A stretch of 64,000 nt of DNA, taken from Miltoncostaea sp036826475. Lineage in GTDB: Bacteria > Actinomycetota > Thermoleophilia > Miltoncostaeales > Miltoncostaeaceae. Numbering within the stretch: position 1 is the first letter of the stretch; every line of letters begins with the position of its first letter. Below are positions 1 to 9,675 of the stretch, in pieces. The translations under genes and the position numbers were made by a program. Location: positions 10,816-74,815 of the forward strand of contig DAISWG010000010.1 in assembly GCA_036826475.1 (NCBI GenBank), written 5' to 3'. Under the pieces are notes generated by a model. It was not told the origin of the DNA, ran no database searches, and worked only from the letters and a program-made list of their open reading frames with translations.

Positions 1-2
1 GC

Positions 3-1685
<1,683 letters not shown>

Positions 1686-1722
1686 GCCGGGGACGACGGT
1701 GCGCAGGGGTAGGCTGACGGCG

Positions 1723-2067
1723 ATGGATCGCTGCCGCCAGCGTCCCCCGGTGTGCCACCGCTACCAGGCGGCGGCCGAGCTCCTCGGCCGCCGCTGGAGC
1801 GCCGCGGTCATCCGGGCGACCATGGAGGGCCCCGCCCGGTTCACCGAGATCCGCAGCAGCGTGGACGGGCTGTCGGCGCGGCTGCTCACCGAGCGGCTCC
1901 GCGAGCTGGAGTCCGCCGGGCTGATGGAGCGGCGGGAGCGCACGGACGGCGCCACCGAGTACCGCCTCACCGCGAAGGGCGAGGCCCTCTCGCGGGTGGT
2001 CCACGAGATCGAGGCGTGGGTGGCGACGTGGGAGCCGGCCGACCAGGCGCCGCGGAGCGGCGGGTGA
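1723..2067 (+). CDS. HxlR-family winged-helix regulator
   Basis: This 114-aa protein has the HxlR pattern: an N-terminal Cys-containing segment, LLGRRWSAAVIRATMEGP, then RFTEIRSSVDGLSARLLTERL (recognition helix) and a wing leading to the C-terminal dimerisation helix. HxlR regulators often answer redox or aldehyde stress through that N-terminal Cys (family knowledge). ATG 1723 is preferred because it places MDRCRQRPPVC at the usual distance from the HTH; an in-frame GTG at 1699 is possible. The stop overlaps the start of the next gene as GTGA, so the regulator and the PPOX-class protein are translationally coupled. Confidence 0.88.
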   Translation: MDRCRQRPPVCHRYQAAAELLGRRWSAAVIRATMEGPARFTEIRSSVDGLSARLLTERLRELESAGLMERRERTDGATEYRLTAKGEALSRVVHEIEAWVATWEPADQAPRSGG

Positions 2068-2474
2068 GCCCCATCCCCGCCGACGTCCGCGAGCTGTTCG
2101 CGGGCCGCAACTACGCCCACCTGGCCACGACCGGCCCGAAGGGCCCCACGTCGGTGCCGATCTGGGTGGACGTCGACGGCGACCGGCTCGTGTTCTTCAC
2201 GCAGCGCGGCAGCCGCAAGGCGGTGAACATCGGGCGCGACCCGCGGGTGGCGCTGTCGGTCGTCGACCGGGACGACCCCTACCGGCAGGCGGATGTCCGC
2301 GGCCGGGTGGTGGAGCGCCTGGAGGGCGAGGCGGCGCTCGCCGCGATGGACCGCCTGTCGCAGAAGTACATCGGGGCGCCGTTCCCGATGCGCGACCCCG
2401 ACGCGACGGTGGCGTTCGTCGTCGAGGTCGACCGGGCCCGCCACGTGAAGCTGCCCTTCAGCCACGAGGGCTGA
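2064..2474 (+). CDS. PPOX-class F420/FMN-dependent protein
   Basis: A 136-aa split-barrel flavin/F420-binding protein. The opening is typical (RELFAGRNYAHLATTGPKGP, then VPIWVDVDGDRLVFFT) followed by RGSRKAVNIGRDPRVALSV, the cofactor-phosphate-binding stretch, and VRGRVVERL. Such proteins reduce small substrates with F420H2, or bind FMN or heme-degradation products; the substrate cannot be told here. The start GTG overlaps the HxlR stop by 4 nt, which also fixes the start. The gene ends 15 bases before a convergent gene. Confidence 0.85.
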   Translation: MSPIPADVRELFAGRNYAHLATTGPKGPTSVPIWVDVDGDRLVFFTQRGSRKAVNIGRDPRVALSVVDRDDPYRQADVRGRVVERLEGEAALAAMDRLSQKYIGAPFPMRDPDATVAFVVEVDRARHVKLPFSHEG

Positions 2475-2489
2475 CGGGCAGCTCCCCGC

Positions 2490-3323
2490 TCAGCTCAGGG
2501 TCCTCAGCGTCGTCAGGTTCACGTCGAGCCACTTCGCCTGCAGGCGCCCGACGGTGCCGTCGGCGATCAGGCCCTTCACCACCGTGCTCACCGTCTTCAC
2601 CAGCGGGCTGCCGTCGGGGAGGACGGCCCCGTAGCGCTCGCCGGTGGCGATCACGCCGGCCATGGAGCCCACGCGCAGCGGCACCTCGGCGGCCAGCACC
2701 GCGAGGGTGGGGGCGTCGTACACGACGGCGTCGCAGCGCCCGGTCTCGAGCGCCTGGAACAGCGGCGTCACGCCCGGGTAGGTCCGCGCGGCCCTCGCCG
2801 GCGTGACCCGGCTCGCAACCACGGCGGCACCCGTGCTCTTCTGTAGCACGCAGAGCTGGAGCGGCTTGAGCTTGGCGAGCGTCGTCGGCGTGGTCGCGAG
2901 GCCGCGGCGCAGCAGCACGCCCTGGTCGACGTCGAGGTACGCCGCGCTGAAGTCCACGTTCTGCCTGCGGCCGGAGGTGATCGACACCTGCGCGAAGGCC
3001 AGGTCGAACGGCTTCGGGCCGGGGGCGACGATGTCGGAGAACACCGGGACGTTCACGAACTGGACGGGCAGGCCCATGCGGCGGCCGACTGCCGCCGCCA
3101 GCCCCACCTCGAGGCCGCGGGCGAACGTGACGGTGGTGCCGCTGACGGCGCCCACCTGGAAGCCGTCGCTCGGCAGGTTGAGGCCCACGGTCAGGACGCC
3201 CGGCACCATCGTGGCGGGGGGCGGGGTCGCGGGGGCCTGGGCGGCCGCGGGGACGGCCGTGGCGGCGAGCGCGGCCGCGGCCGCGGCGACGGCCGCCGCG
3301 AGGAAGGCCCGGAGGCGTCTCAT
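2490..3323 (-). CDS. Family 3 extracellular solute-binding protein
   Basis: A 277-aa exported protein. A signal peptide (about residues 1-29, MRRLRAF then an Ala-rich core ending VPAAAQA) precedes a periplasmic-binding fold: TVGLNLPSDGFQ, FARGLEVGLAAAVGRRMGLPVQFVNV, FDLAFAQVSITSGRRQNVDFS, and the second lobe with CDAVVYDAPT. These match the polar amino-acid ABC transporter binding proteins. No permease or ATPase is adjacent, so it may be an orphan receptor or serve a transporter elsewhere. There is no lipobox Cys. Its ATG overlaps the stop of the upstream L,D-transpeptidase as ATGA, linking the two. Confidence 0.85.
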   Translation of the reverse strand: MRRLRAFLAAAVAAAAAALAATAVPAAAQAPATPPPATMVPGVLTVGLNLPSDGFQVGAVSGTTVTFARGLEVGLAAAVGRRMGLPVQFVNVPVFSDIVAPGPKPFDLAFAQVSITSGRRQNVDFSAAYLDVDQGVLLRRGLATTPTTLAKLKPLQLCVLQKSTGAAVVASRVTPARAARTYPGVTPLFQALETGRCDAVVYDAPTLAVLAAEVPLRVGSMAGVIATGERYGAVLPDGSPLVKTVSTVVKGLIADGTVGRLQAKWLDVNLTTLRTLS

Positions 3324-4384
3324 GACGTCGCCAGCACGCGGACGGGGTCGCCGACCGAGAGGAACCGGTAGAGCCACGGCGCGTTGGGCGCCGGCACCCG
3401 CACGCAGCCGTGGGAGGCGGCGTAGACGGGGACGTCGGGGTACTGGTGCGTCGCGACGCCGCCGACGAACGGCGACGCCCACAGCAGCCACTCCTGGAAC
3501 GGCGTGGACCACCAGCGCGGGTACTGGGCGTACACCTTGAAGCTCCCGATCGGCGTCGGCGTGGACGGCTTGCCGGACGAGACGTGCAGCGCCCGCACCA
3601 CGCGGTTGTCCTGGATCGCCAGCGCGAGCTGCTTGTCGACCAGCACCTCCAGGCGCCGGCCGGCCCCGCCCTGCGTGATCGGCGTGGGGCGGTTGGCGCG
3701 CCCGAGGGCCGCCAGCGTCTTCGGCCCGAGGACGCCGTCGCGCTGGAGCCCCTCCCACTTCTGGAACGCGATCACCGCGGCGGTCGTCCCGGGGCCGAGG
3801 CGCCCGTCGACGTCGCCGGGCAGCAGGTAGCCGAGGTCGGCGAGCCGCTGCTGGGCCGCCTTGGTCCCACCGGTGACGGGGCCGGACGGGGTGACGGGGT
3901 TGGGCGGCGGCGCGACGCTCGGCGTGCGGAGCTTGGCCACCGTCAGCGGACCCGTCGCGTCGATGCCCGGGAACAGCCCGTACGGCACGCCGCCGTCGAT
4001 CAGCACCTGCACGGACTGCACGCCCGGGACGGCGGTCGCCGTGGCCACGAGCTGCGACAACCGGGCGTTGAGCGTGTCGGCGTTGGTGCCCGCCACGAAC
4101 CGGTCGCCCAGGTCCACGGTGGCGACGGTGCCCTGCTGCGTGACGGAGAGCACCGGGGTCGCCGGCGAGATGTAGCTGCGGATCTGGGTCTTCCGCTCCG
4201 CGGCGGTCGGCCCGGCGAGCAGGCTCTGGAGGGCCGACTGGAGGCCGTCACCCGGGCGGGTGACGAAGACGTTCTGCTCGCCCTGCACGAAGGAGACCTT
4301 GGTGGCGGCGGCCGCGGACGCGGTCCACACGAGGGCACTGAGCACGGCGATGCACGCCAGAAGGGCGCGCCAGGGGTGGGTCAC
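3320..4384 (-). CDS. L,D-transpeptidase with GerMN and peptidoglycan-binding domains
   Basis: 354 aa with four parts: signal peptide (about 1-26), a GerMN-like domain (about 28-150, SALQSLLAGPTAAER and VDLGDRFVAGT), a PG_binding_1 domain (about 165-225, AAQQRLADLGYLLPGDVDG), and a C-terminal YkuD catalytic domain ending with HGCVRVPAPNA, where Cys about 327 is the nucleophile. Such enzymes make 3-3 cross-links in peptidoglycan outside the membrane. GTG 4384 is chosen because a GAGG box sits 5 nt upstream; a second GTG lies at 4390. GerMN plus YkuD in one chain is an uncommon combination. Confidence 0.9.
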   Translation of the reverse strand: MTHPWRALLACIAVLSALVWTASAAAATKVSFVQGEQNVFVTRPGDGLQSALQSLLAGPTAAERKTQIRSYISPATPVLSVTQQGTVATVDLGDRFVAGTNADTLNARLSQLVATATAVPGVQSVQVLIDGGVPYGLFPGIDATGPLTVAKLRTPSVAPPPNPVTPSGPVTGGTKAAQQRLADLGYLLPGDVDGRLGPGTTAAVIAFQKWEGLQRDGVLGPKTLAALGRANRPTPITQGGAGRRLEVLVDKQLALAIQDNRVVRALHVSSGKPSTPTPIGSFKVYAQYPRWWSTPFQEWLLWASPFVGGVATHQYPDVPVYAASHGCVRVPAPNAPWLYRFLSVGDPVRVLATS

Positions 4385-4467
4385 GGACACCTCACGGGCA
4401 CGAAGGGACGCGCGATGGTACGACAGCGCCCCCGGCGGCGTCACCCCCTCTCGGTGGATCGGCCCGC

Positions 4468-4998
4468 TCAGGCCTCCAGGAGGTCCCGGATACTCTCGAC
4501 CACGGCCCGCTTGCGGGCTGTCGCGGGGACGCCGAGCGCCTTCTCGATCGATGCCCCCGTCAGCGTCGACCGCCCCATGCCCGCGGGGTGGTGGAGGTGG
4601 ACCTCGCGTCCGACGACGGCCAGCTCGTCCGGTCCGTCCGGCGCCGAGAGCGCCCTCACCCTGGCCGCGGCGGGCGTCTGCCGCAGGAACGCGATGTGCA
4701 GGTGCTCCGGATCGGCGTCCGGGAACGGGCGCTCATCGAGGACGGCGGTGAGCTGCGCCGCGGTCCGCACCATCACCGCCGTGCGGAACCCCATGCCGGC
4801 CTCGACGCCCGTCTCCAGCGCCGCGGCCACCTTCTCGGCCGACCGCATCGGGGTGCGGAACAGGACGTTGCCGGTCTGGATGTGGGTGGTGACGTCCTCG
4901 AAGCCGTCGCCCTCCACGCACGCGCGCAGGTCGGCCATCGCCATCCGTCCGCTCCCGCCCACGTTCACCCCGCGCAGCAGGGCGACGTAGCGCGGCAC
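4468..4998 (-). CDS. DUF1697 family protein
   Basis: 176 aa with the DUF1697 signature: YVALLRGVNVGGSGRMAMADLR at the N-terminus, HIQTGNVLFRTP, and the conserved C-terminal HHPAGMGRSTLT segment. The family is widespread in Actinobacteria and has no established biochemical role. Starts at GTG 4998, nine bases downstream of the small Cys/His-rich gene, so it appears to be the last gene of the envelope-sugar operon. Confidence 0.9.
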   Translation of the reverse strand: MPRYVALLRGVNVGGSGRMAMADLRACVEGDGFEDVTTHIQTGNVLFRTPMRSAEKVAAALETGVEAGMGFRTAVMVRTAAQLTAVLDERPFPDADPEHLHIAFLRQTPAAARVRALSAPDGPDELAVVGREVHLHHPAGMGRSTLTGASIEKALGVPATARKRAVVESIRDLLEA

Positions 4999-5007
4999 CC
5001 CGTCCCC

Positions 5008-5208
5008 CTAGCGGGTGGAGAAGTGGTGCTCCTGGCGGTCGCACCAGAACACGAGCCCGTGCTCCTCGTGCCGGCCGACGCAGTGGCACTCGCCGCCGTG
5101 CTCGGGGCAGTCGCGGTGCACGCGGGAGAGCAGGCCCCACTCGGCGACGGGAGCCGCCCCATCGGGGAGACCCCGGCGATCTGCGTTCGTGCGCGTGATC
5201 ACGGTCAT
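5008..5208 (-). CDS. Small Cys/His-rich protein, 66 aa
   Basis: Not a recognised family. The second half carries Cys34, Cys41, Cys43 and Cys56 amid eight histidines (RDCPEHGGECHC, HEEHGLVFWCDRQEHH), which suggests a small zinc-binding knuckle. The first 25 residues look disordered. The start is fixed by a 4-nt ATGA overlap with the stop of the sugar dehydratase gene, so the two should be co-translated; DUF1697 follows after nine bases. Codon use has the same strong G/C third-position bias as the neighbours. Role unknown. Confidence 0.75.
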   Translation of the reverse strand: MTVITRTNADRRGLPDGAAPVAEWGLLSRVHRDCPEHGGECHCVGRHEEHGLVFWCDRQEHHFSTR

Positions 5209-7130
5209 GGGTGCTCCAACTCGGTCGTGGGTGTGGATGTGGGTGCCACGGGGCCTTCGCCGTCGGCGACCGGGCCCCTGCCGCCGCGCAACGCGGTCCA
5301 CAGCGCGTCGGCGACGGGCTGCGGGCCCCCCGCGGAGACGTGCTGGACGAGCCGGTCGAGCCCCACGGCGAAGGCCTCGGGGTCGAGCGGCGGCCGGGTG
5401 GCGCGCATGATCTTGGCGTACCGGGTGGAACGGACCTCCTCGTCCACGTTGAACAGCTCCTCGTGGAGCTTCTCGCCGGGACGGATGCCCACCACCTCGA
5501 TGGCGATGTCCCGGCCCGGCTCGTGGCCGGACAGCTCGATCATGCGACGTGCGAGGTCGATGATCCGGACCGGGTCGCCCATGTCCAGCACGAAGATGTC
5601 GCCGCCATCGGCGATGCCCGTCGCGGCGATCACCAGCTGGACCGCCTCCGGGATGGTCATGAAGAAGCGGGTCATCTCGGCGTGGGTGACCGTGACCGGG
5701 CCGCCCTCCTCGATCTGACGCTGGAAGATCGGCAGCACCGAGCCGGACGAGCCCAGGACGTTGCCGAAGCGCACGGCGGCGAAGCGGGTGGCGGACGTCG
5801 CCCCGTGCGCCTCCACGATCCGCTCGGCCAGGGCCTTCGACGCGCCCATCACGGTCTGCGGCTCGACGGCCTTGTCGGTGGAGATCAGGCAGAAGCGGTC
5901 GACGCCGTGGCGCTCCGCGAGCCGCGCCACCACCTCGGTGCCGAGGGCGTTGTTGGCGACGGCCTGGAGCGGGTTGAGCTCCATCATCGGCACGTGCTTG
6001 TAGGCGGCGGCGTGGAACACCACGTCCGGCCGCTCCGCCTGGAACACGCGCTCCATCGACACGGAGTCCTTGCAGTCGGCGATCACGGGCACCAGCAGGC
6101 CCGCGTGGCCGCGCTCGCGCAGCTCCATGTCGATCTCGAACAGGTTGTTCTCCGCGTGGTCCACCATCACCAGGCGGCGGGCGCCGATCGTCGCGACCTG
6201 GCGGCACAGCTCGCGGCCGATCGATCCGCCGGCGCCGGTCACCAGCACGGAGCGCCCGTTGAGGTACCGCGCCATCCGCGCGAAGTCGATCTCCACGGGG
6301 GCGCGGCCGAGGACGTCCTCCACCCGCACCTCGCGCAGCTGCGAGACCGTGACCTCGCCGGTGATCAGCTCGGGGAGGCCCGGCAGGGTGGTGCAGGGGA
6401 CGCCGGCGACCCGGCACACCTGGACGATCTCCTGGCGCACCAGGCCGGGCGCGGACGGCATGGCGATGATCACCTCGTCCACGTGCACCTCGCGCAGCAC
6501 GCGCGCCAGGTCGTGGCGGGAGCCGCGCACGCGGGTGCCCTGCACGCGCAGGCGCCGCTTGCGCGGGTCGTCGTCGATCAGGCCGACCGGGGTGTACCCC
6601 AGCTCGCGGTTCTTCTTCATCTCGCGCAGCAGCGTCACGCCGGCGTCGCCGGCGCCGCAGATGAGCACCTCGCGCCCGGTCGCGACCAGCTCGGCCCGCG
6701 ACTTGGGCCGCTCGATGACGCTGCGCACCGCGAAGCGCGCGCCGCCCACGAGCACCAGGGTCAGGACGAAGTCGATGACCAGCACGCCGCGCGGCACCAC
6801 CACCAGGTCGTCGGGCCGCCACGACGACAGCAGCGCGGTGATGAGCAGGCTCGACACGGCGCATGCCAGGACGATCGCCTGGAGGTCGCGGACGCTCGTG
6901 AAGCGCCACCACTTGGTGTAGAAGCGCATTCCGGCGAAGGTGACGATGGTGATCGCGACGACGATCAGGACCGTGCCGGCGAACAGGCGCTCGTACCGCC
7001 CGGGCACGTCGCCGTCGAAGCGGAAGTAGAAGGCCAGCCACCAGGCGGCCGCGACGAGTCCCGTGTCGACCGCGACCTGCCCGGCGCGGTGAACGAAGGC
7101 ACGGGAGCTCCAGGTCAGGGGAGCCCTCAC
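5205..7130 (-). CDS. Membrane-bound nucleotide-sugar 4,6-dehydratase (CapD/PglF/WbpM type)
   Basis: 641 aa. Four N-terminal membrane helices (about 15-37, 50-70, 84-104, 112-134) are followed by a CoA-binding-like Rossmann domain (VLICGAGDAG, about 155-164) and the catalytic SDR domain (VTGAGGSIG, about 297-305). The catalytic motif is TDKAV...M428-x3-K432, where Met replaces the SDR Tyr, the hallmark of UDP-GlcNAc C6-dehydratases of the PglF/WbpM/CapD group. These make UDP-4-keto-6-deoxy sugars for surface glycans. The GTG start overlaps the stop of the DUF354 gene. A DegT aminotransferase at 9672-10787 could act on its product. Confidence 0.93.
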   Translation of the reverse strand: MRAPLTWSSRAFVHRAGQVAVDTGLVAAAWWLAFYFRFDGDVPGRYERLFAGTVLIVVAITIVTFAGMRFYTKWWRFTSVRDLQAIVLACAVSSLLITALLSSWRPDDLVVVPRGVLVIDFVLTLVLVGGARFAVRSVIERPKSRAELVATGREVLICGAGDAGVTLLREMKKNRELGYTPVGLIDDDPRKRRLRVQGTRVRGSRHDLARVLREVHVDEVIIAMPSAPGLVRQEIVQVCRVAGVPCTTLPGLPELITGEVTVSQLREVRVEDVLGRAPVEIDFARMARYLNGRSVLVTGAGGSIGRELCRQVATIGARRLVMVDHAENNLFEIDMELRERGHAGLLVPVIADCKDSVSMERVFQAERPDVVFHAAAYKHVPMMELNPLQAVANNALGTEVVARLAERHGVDRFCLISTDKAVEPQTVMGASKALAERIVEAHGATSATRFAAVRFGNVLGSSGSVLPIFQRQIEEGGPVTVTHAEMTRFFMTIPEAVQLVIAATGIADGGDIFVLDMGDPVRIIDLARRMIELSGHEPGRDIAIEVVGIRPGEKLHEELFNVDEEVRSTRYAKIMRATRPPLDPEAFAVGLDRLVQHVSAGGPQPVADALWTALRGGRGPVADGEGPVAPTSTPTTELEHP

Positions 7131-8146
7131 GGAACGGGCACTCTAGCGGCACCCGGGGCCAGAATCAGGTCGAGAAGGGTCTCGGGGTCGCGCAATGGGG
7201 GCGTTCGTCCTCGATTCCGTCGCTCGAGGACCACATCCTCGGGCCGCTCGAGGCGCCGCAGGCGCCCCTCCTCGATGAGCCGCCGGTCCACCGCCCCGAG
7301 GCGCGCGGCGAAGGGCGTCCACGCCGGGACGCCGAGCGCGGCCGCCTCGCGGTTCATGGTGCCGCCGGCGCTCACCACCAGGTCGGCGGCCGCCACCAGG
7401 CTGGGCCCGTCGATGGGCCGCTCCGGCACGATCGCCGCCCCCCCGGCCAGCTGCGCCCGCTGGTCGTCGGTGCGCGGCAGCACCACCGTCTGGACGGCGG
7501 GGTCGGCGAGCAGGCGCGCCAGCGTCGCGGCGAACAGGTCGGTCGACGCGCCCCGGTGGTAGAGCGTCACCTCCGGCGGTGGCCGCAGCACGGCGATCAC
7601 GCGGTCGCGGTCCAGTCCGAGCTCGTCCAGCACGCCGTCGTCCATGACGTGGTCCGCGAGGTAGTACTCCTCCTTGAGTCCCGGGTAGCGCACCAGCTTG
7701 GGCGGGCGCATGCCGTACCCGGCGAGCGCCGCCTCCGGGATCGCGGCGGGCACGAGCACGCGGGTGGCCAGGCGGCCGTTCCAGTGGTGCATCGCGGCCG
7801 CGTACTCGTAGTCGAACATCGAGACCTGCGGCGTGCCGGCCAGCTTCGCCGCGAGGGGCTGGTCGGTGCTGCCGTGGGCGACCGCCAGGTCGAAGCGCTC
7901 GCGGCGGGCGAACGCGATCAGCTCGCGCGAGCGGTCGGCCATCGCCCGCGCCTTACCGCGCCGCGAGCCGCCGCCGTGCGCGCCGACGCTCGTGTGGGCG
8001 ATCCCGAAGCGGTCGAGCAGCCCGATCGTCTGGGCGAACTCGCGGGAGGTCACCGTCACCTGGTGGCCCCGCGCCTCCATCCGTGTGATGAAGGGCCGGA
8101 AGATCACCACGTGCGGCGAGTTCGTCACGTCGATCCAGACACGCAT
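7127..8146 (-). CDS. DUF354 family GT-B-fold protein
   Basis: 339 aa beginning MRVWIDVTNSPHVVIFRPF, the DUF354 opening, with GHQVTVTSREFAQT and a C-terminal sugar-nucleotide-binding-like half (VSAGGTMNREAAALGVPAW). DUF354 proteins share the fold of UDP-GlcNAc 2-epimerase and MurG-like glycosyltransferases, and usually sit in exopolysaccharide loci, as here upstream of a sugar dehydratase with which it overlaps by GTGA. Activity is not proven; glycosyltransfer or epimerisation are both possible. It is first in its operon; the promoter would fall in the disturbed sequence next to the scaffold gap. Confidence 0.85.
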   Translation of the reverse strand: MRVWIDVTNSPHVVIFRPFITRMEARGHQVTVTSREFAQTIGLLDRFGIAHTSVGAHGGGSRRGKARAMADRSRELIAFARRERFDLAVAHGSTDQPLAAKLAGTPQVSMFDYEYAAAMHHWNGRLATRVLVPAAIPEAALAGYGMRPPKLVRYPGLKEEYYLADHVMDDGVLDELGLDRDRVIAVLRPPPEVTLYHRGASTDLFAATLARLLADPAVQTVVLPRTDDQRAQLAGGAAIVPERPIDGPSLVAAADLVVSAGGTMNREAAALGVPAWTPFAARLGAVDRRLIEEGRLRRLERPEDVVLERRNRGRTPPLRDPETLLDLILAPGAARVPVP

Positions 8147-8182
8147 CGGCGGGGCAGTGTAGAAAGGGCCAAGGCCGACGGG

Positions 8183-8231
8183 CCCCCCCCCCCCCAGATC
8201 GCCGCCCGCCCCGCCCGCCCCNNNNNNNNNN
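8183..8231. other. Assembly scar: 13-C run, low-complexity C/G and a 10-N gap
   Basis: A run of 13 C (8183-8195) and C/G-only sequence lead into ten N (8222-8231). The other side starts with G-rich, uneven sequence before normal coding-like bases return near 8265. This is a scaffold join of unknown true length. Sequence within about 60 bases either side should not be trusted, and the distance between the DUF354 and decarboxylase genes is unknown. Confidence 0.95.
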
Positions 8232-8232
8232 C

Positions 8233-8304
8233 GAGGGGGGTTCGTTCCGGAAGCGGGGGGGAGTGAAAGACGTGGTGGAGGCCGCCGCCAACGCCGCGTT
8301 CTAG
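8233..8304 (+). other. Possible 3' tail of an unknown gene after the gap
   Basis: In the frame that ends at TAG 8302-8304 the sequence reads KDVVEAAANAAF and stop. This could be the C-terminus of a gene whose body is lost in the gap. It ends six bases before the decarboxylase start, in the same frame. Too short to identify, and the first half is of doubtful quality. Confidence 0.3.
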
Positions 8305-8310
8305 TGGCCC

Positions 8311-9675
8311 TTGGCCCCCGCCCGCCGCTGGCTCGACGAGCTTCCGGAGCGGCCCGTCCGCCCGGAGACCGGGGCCCGGGCGATGCTGGACGCGTTCGCG
8401 GCCCCCCTCCCCGACGCGGGCGCCGACCCCGCCGACGTCGTCCGCGAGCTGGTCGCACGCGCCGAGCCCGGCCTCATGGCCAGCGGGTCCGGGCGGTTCC
8501 TGGGGTGGGTGATCGGCGGGACGCTGCCGGTGGCGGTCGCGGCCGACTGGCTGGTGAGCGCGTGGGACCAGAACTGCGCGATGTCGGAGCCGTTCCCCGC
8601 CACGACGATGATCGAGCAGGTCGCGGCCGGCTGGATCCTGGAGCTGCTGGACCTGCCGCGCGGCGCGTCGGTGGGCTTCGTGACCGGCGGCCAGCTGGCC
8701 AACACCGCGTGCCTGGCCGCCGCCCGCAACCACGTGCTGGCCACGCACGGGTGGGACGTGGAGGCCCACGGCCTGCAGGGCGCCCCCCGCATCCACGCCC
8801 TCGTGGGCGCCGAGCGGCACGACTCGATCGACGCGGCGCTCCGCGCGATCGGCCTGGGGGCCGCGACGGCGGCGGTGGTGCCGGCCGACGCCGCCGGCCG
8901 CGTCGACCCCGATGCGTACGCCGCGGCGGCGGCGGCGGTGGAGGGCCCCACCATCGCGTGCCTGCAGGTCGGGAACGTCAACGGGGGGGCGGTGGACCCG
9001 GTGGGGCGGATCGCCGCGACCATCCGGCGCGACGACCTGTGGGTGCACGTCGACGGCGCGTTCGGCCTGTGGGCGCGGGCGGCCCGCGCCACCCGTCCGC
9101 TGGTGGCCGGGCTCGAGGGCGCCGACTCCTGGGCCACCGACGCCCACAAGTGGCTCAACACGCCATACGACTGCGGGGTGGCGATCTGCGCCCACCCGGA
9201 TGCGCACCGGCGTGCGATGGGCGTCCGCGCCGCCTACCTGCCGGCGGGCGACGACGCGGTGCTGCGCGACCCCATCGACTACAACCCGGAGTTGTCGCGC
9301 CGCGCCCGGGCCGTGCCGGTGTGGGCCGCGCTGCGCGCGCTCGGGCGGGCGGGCGTCGCCGAGATGGTGGAACGGTGCTGCGCGATGGCCGCGCTCCTGG
9401 CGGAGCGGCTGGCGGACGGCGGCGCGGACGTGCTCCACCAGGAGCTGAACCAGGCGGTCGTCCGCCTCCCCGACCCGCGCGGCATCGACGACGACGGCCA
9501 CACCCGCGCCGTCCTCGCCGCCGTCCAGGCGGAGGGCACCTGCTACCCCAGCGGCACCGTCTGGCGCGGCGTGGCGGCGATCCGGCTGTCGGTCACGAGC
9601 TTCCGCTCGGGGCCGGACGACATGGAGCGCGCCGCCGCGGCCATCCTGGCCGCCCACGCCGCCCCGGCGGGCTAG
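8311..9675 (+). CDS. Group II PLP-dependent decarboxylase family protein
   Basis: 454 aa of fold-type I PLP enzyme, closest to aromatic-L-amino-acid / glutamate decarboxylases: SGSGRFLGWVIGG, WDQNCAMSEPFPATTMIEQ, GFVTGGQLANT, VDGAFGLWARA, and the PLP lysine in ATDAHKWLNTPYDCG (Lys280). The substrate is not clear; decarboxylases with this opening are often of unknown specificity. TTG 8311 is the only nearby start, because an in-frame TAG lies at 8302-8304. The stop shares a CTAG with the convergent DegT gene. Confidence 0.88.
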   Translation: MAPARRWLDELPERPVRPETGARAMLDAFAAPLPDAGADPADVVRELVARAEPGLMASGSGRFLGWVIGGTLPVAVAADWLVSAWDQNCAMSEPFPATTMIEQVAAGWILELLDLPRGASVGFVTGGQLANTACLAAARNHVLATHGWDVEAHGLQGAPRIHALVGAERHDSIDAALRAIGLGAATAAVVPADAAGRVDPDAYAAAAAAVEGPTIACLQVGNVNGGAVDPVGRIAATIRRDDLWVHVDGAFGLWARAARATRPLVAGLEGADSWATDAHKWLNTPYDCGVAICAHPDAHRRAMGVRAAYLPAGDDAVLRDPIDYNPELSRRARAVPVWAALRALGRAGVAEMVERCCAMAALLAERLADGGADVLHQELNQAVVRLPDPRGIDDDGHTRAVLAAVQAEGTCYPSGTVWRGVAAIRLSVTSFRSGPDDMERAAAAILAAHAAPAG

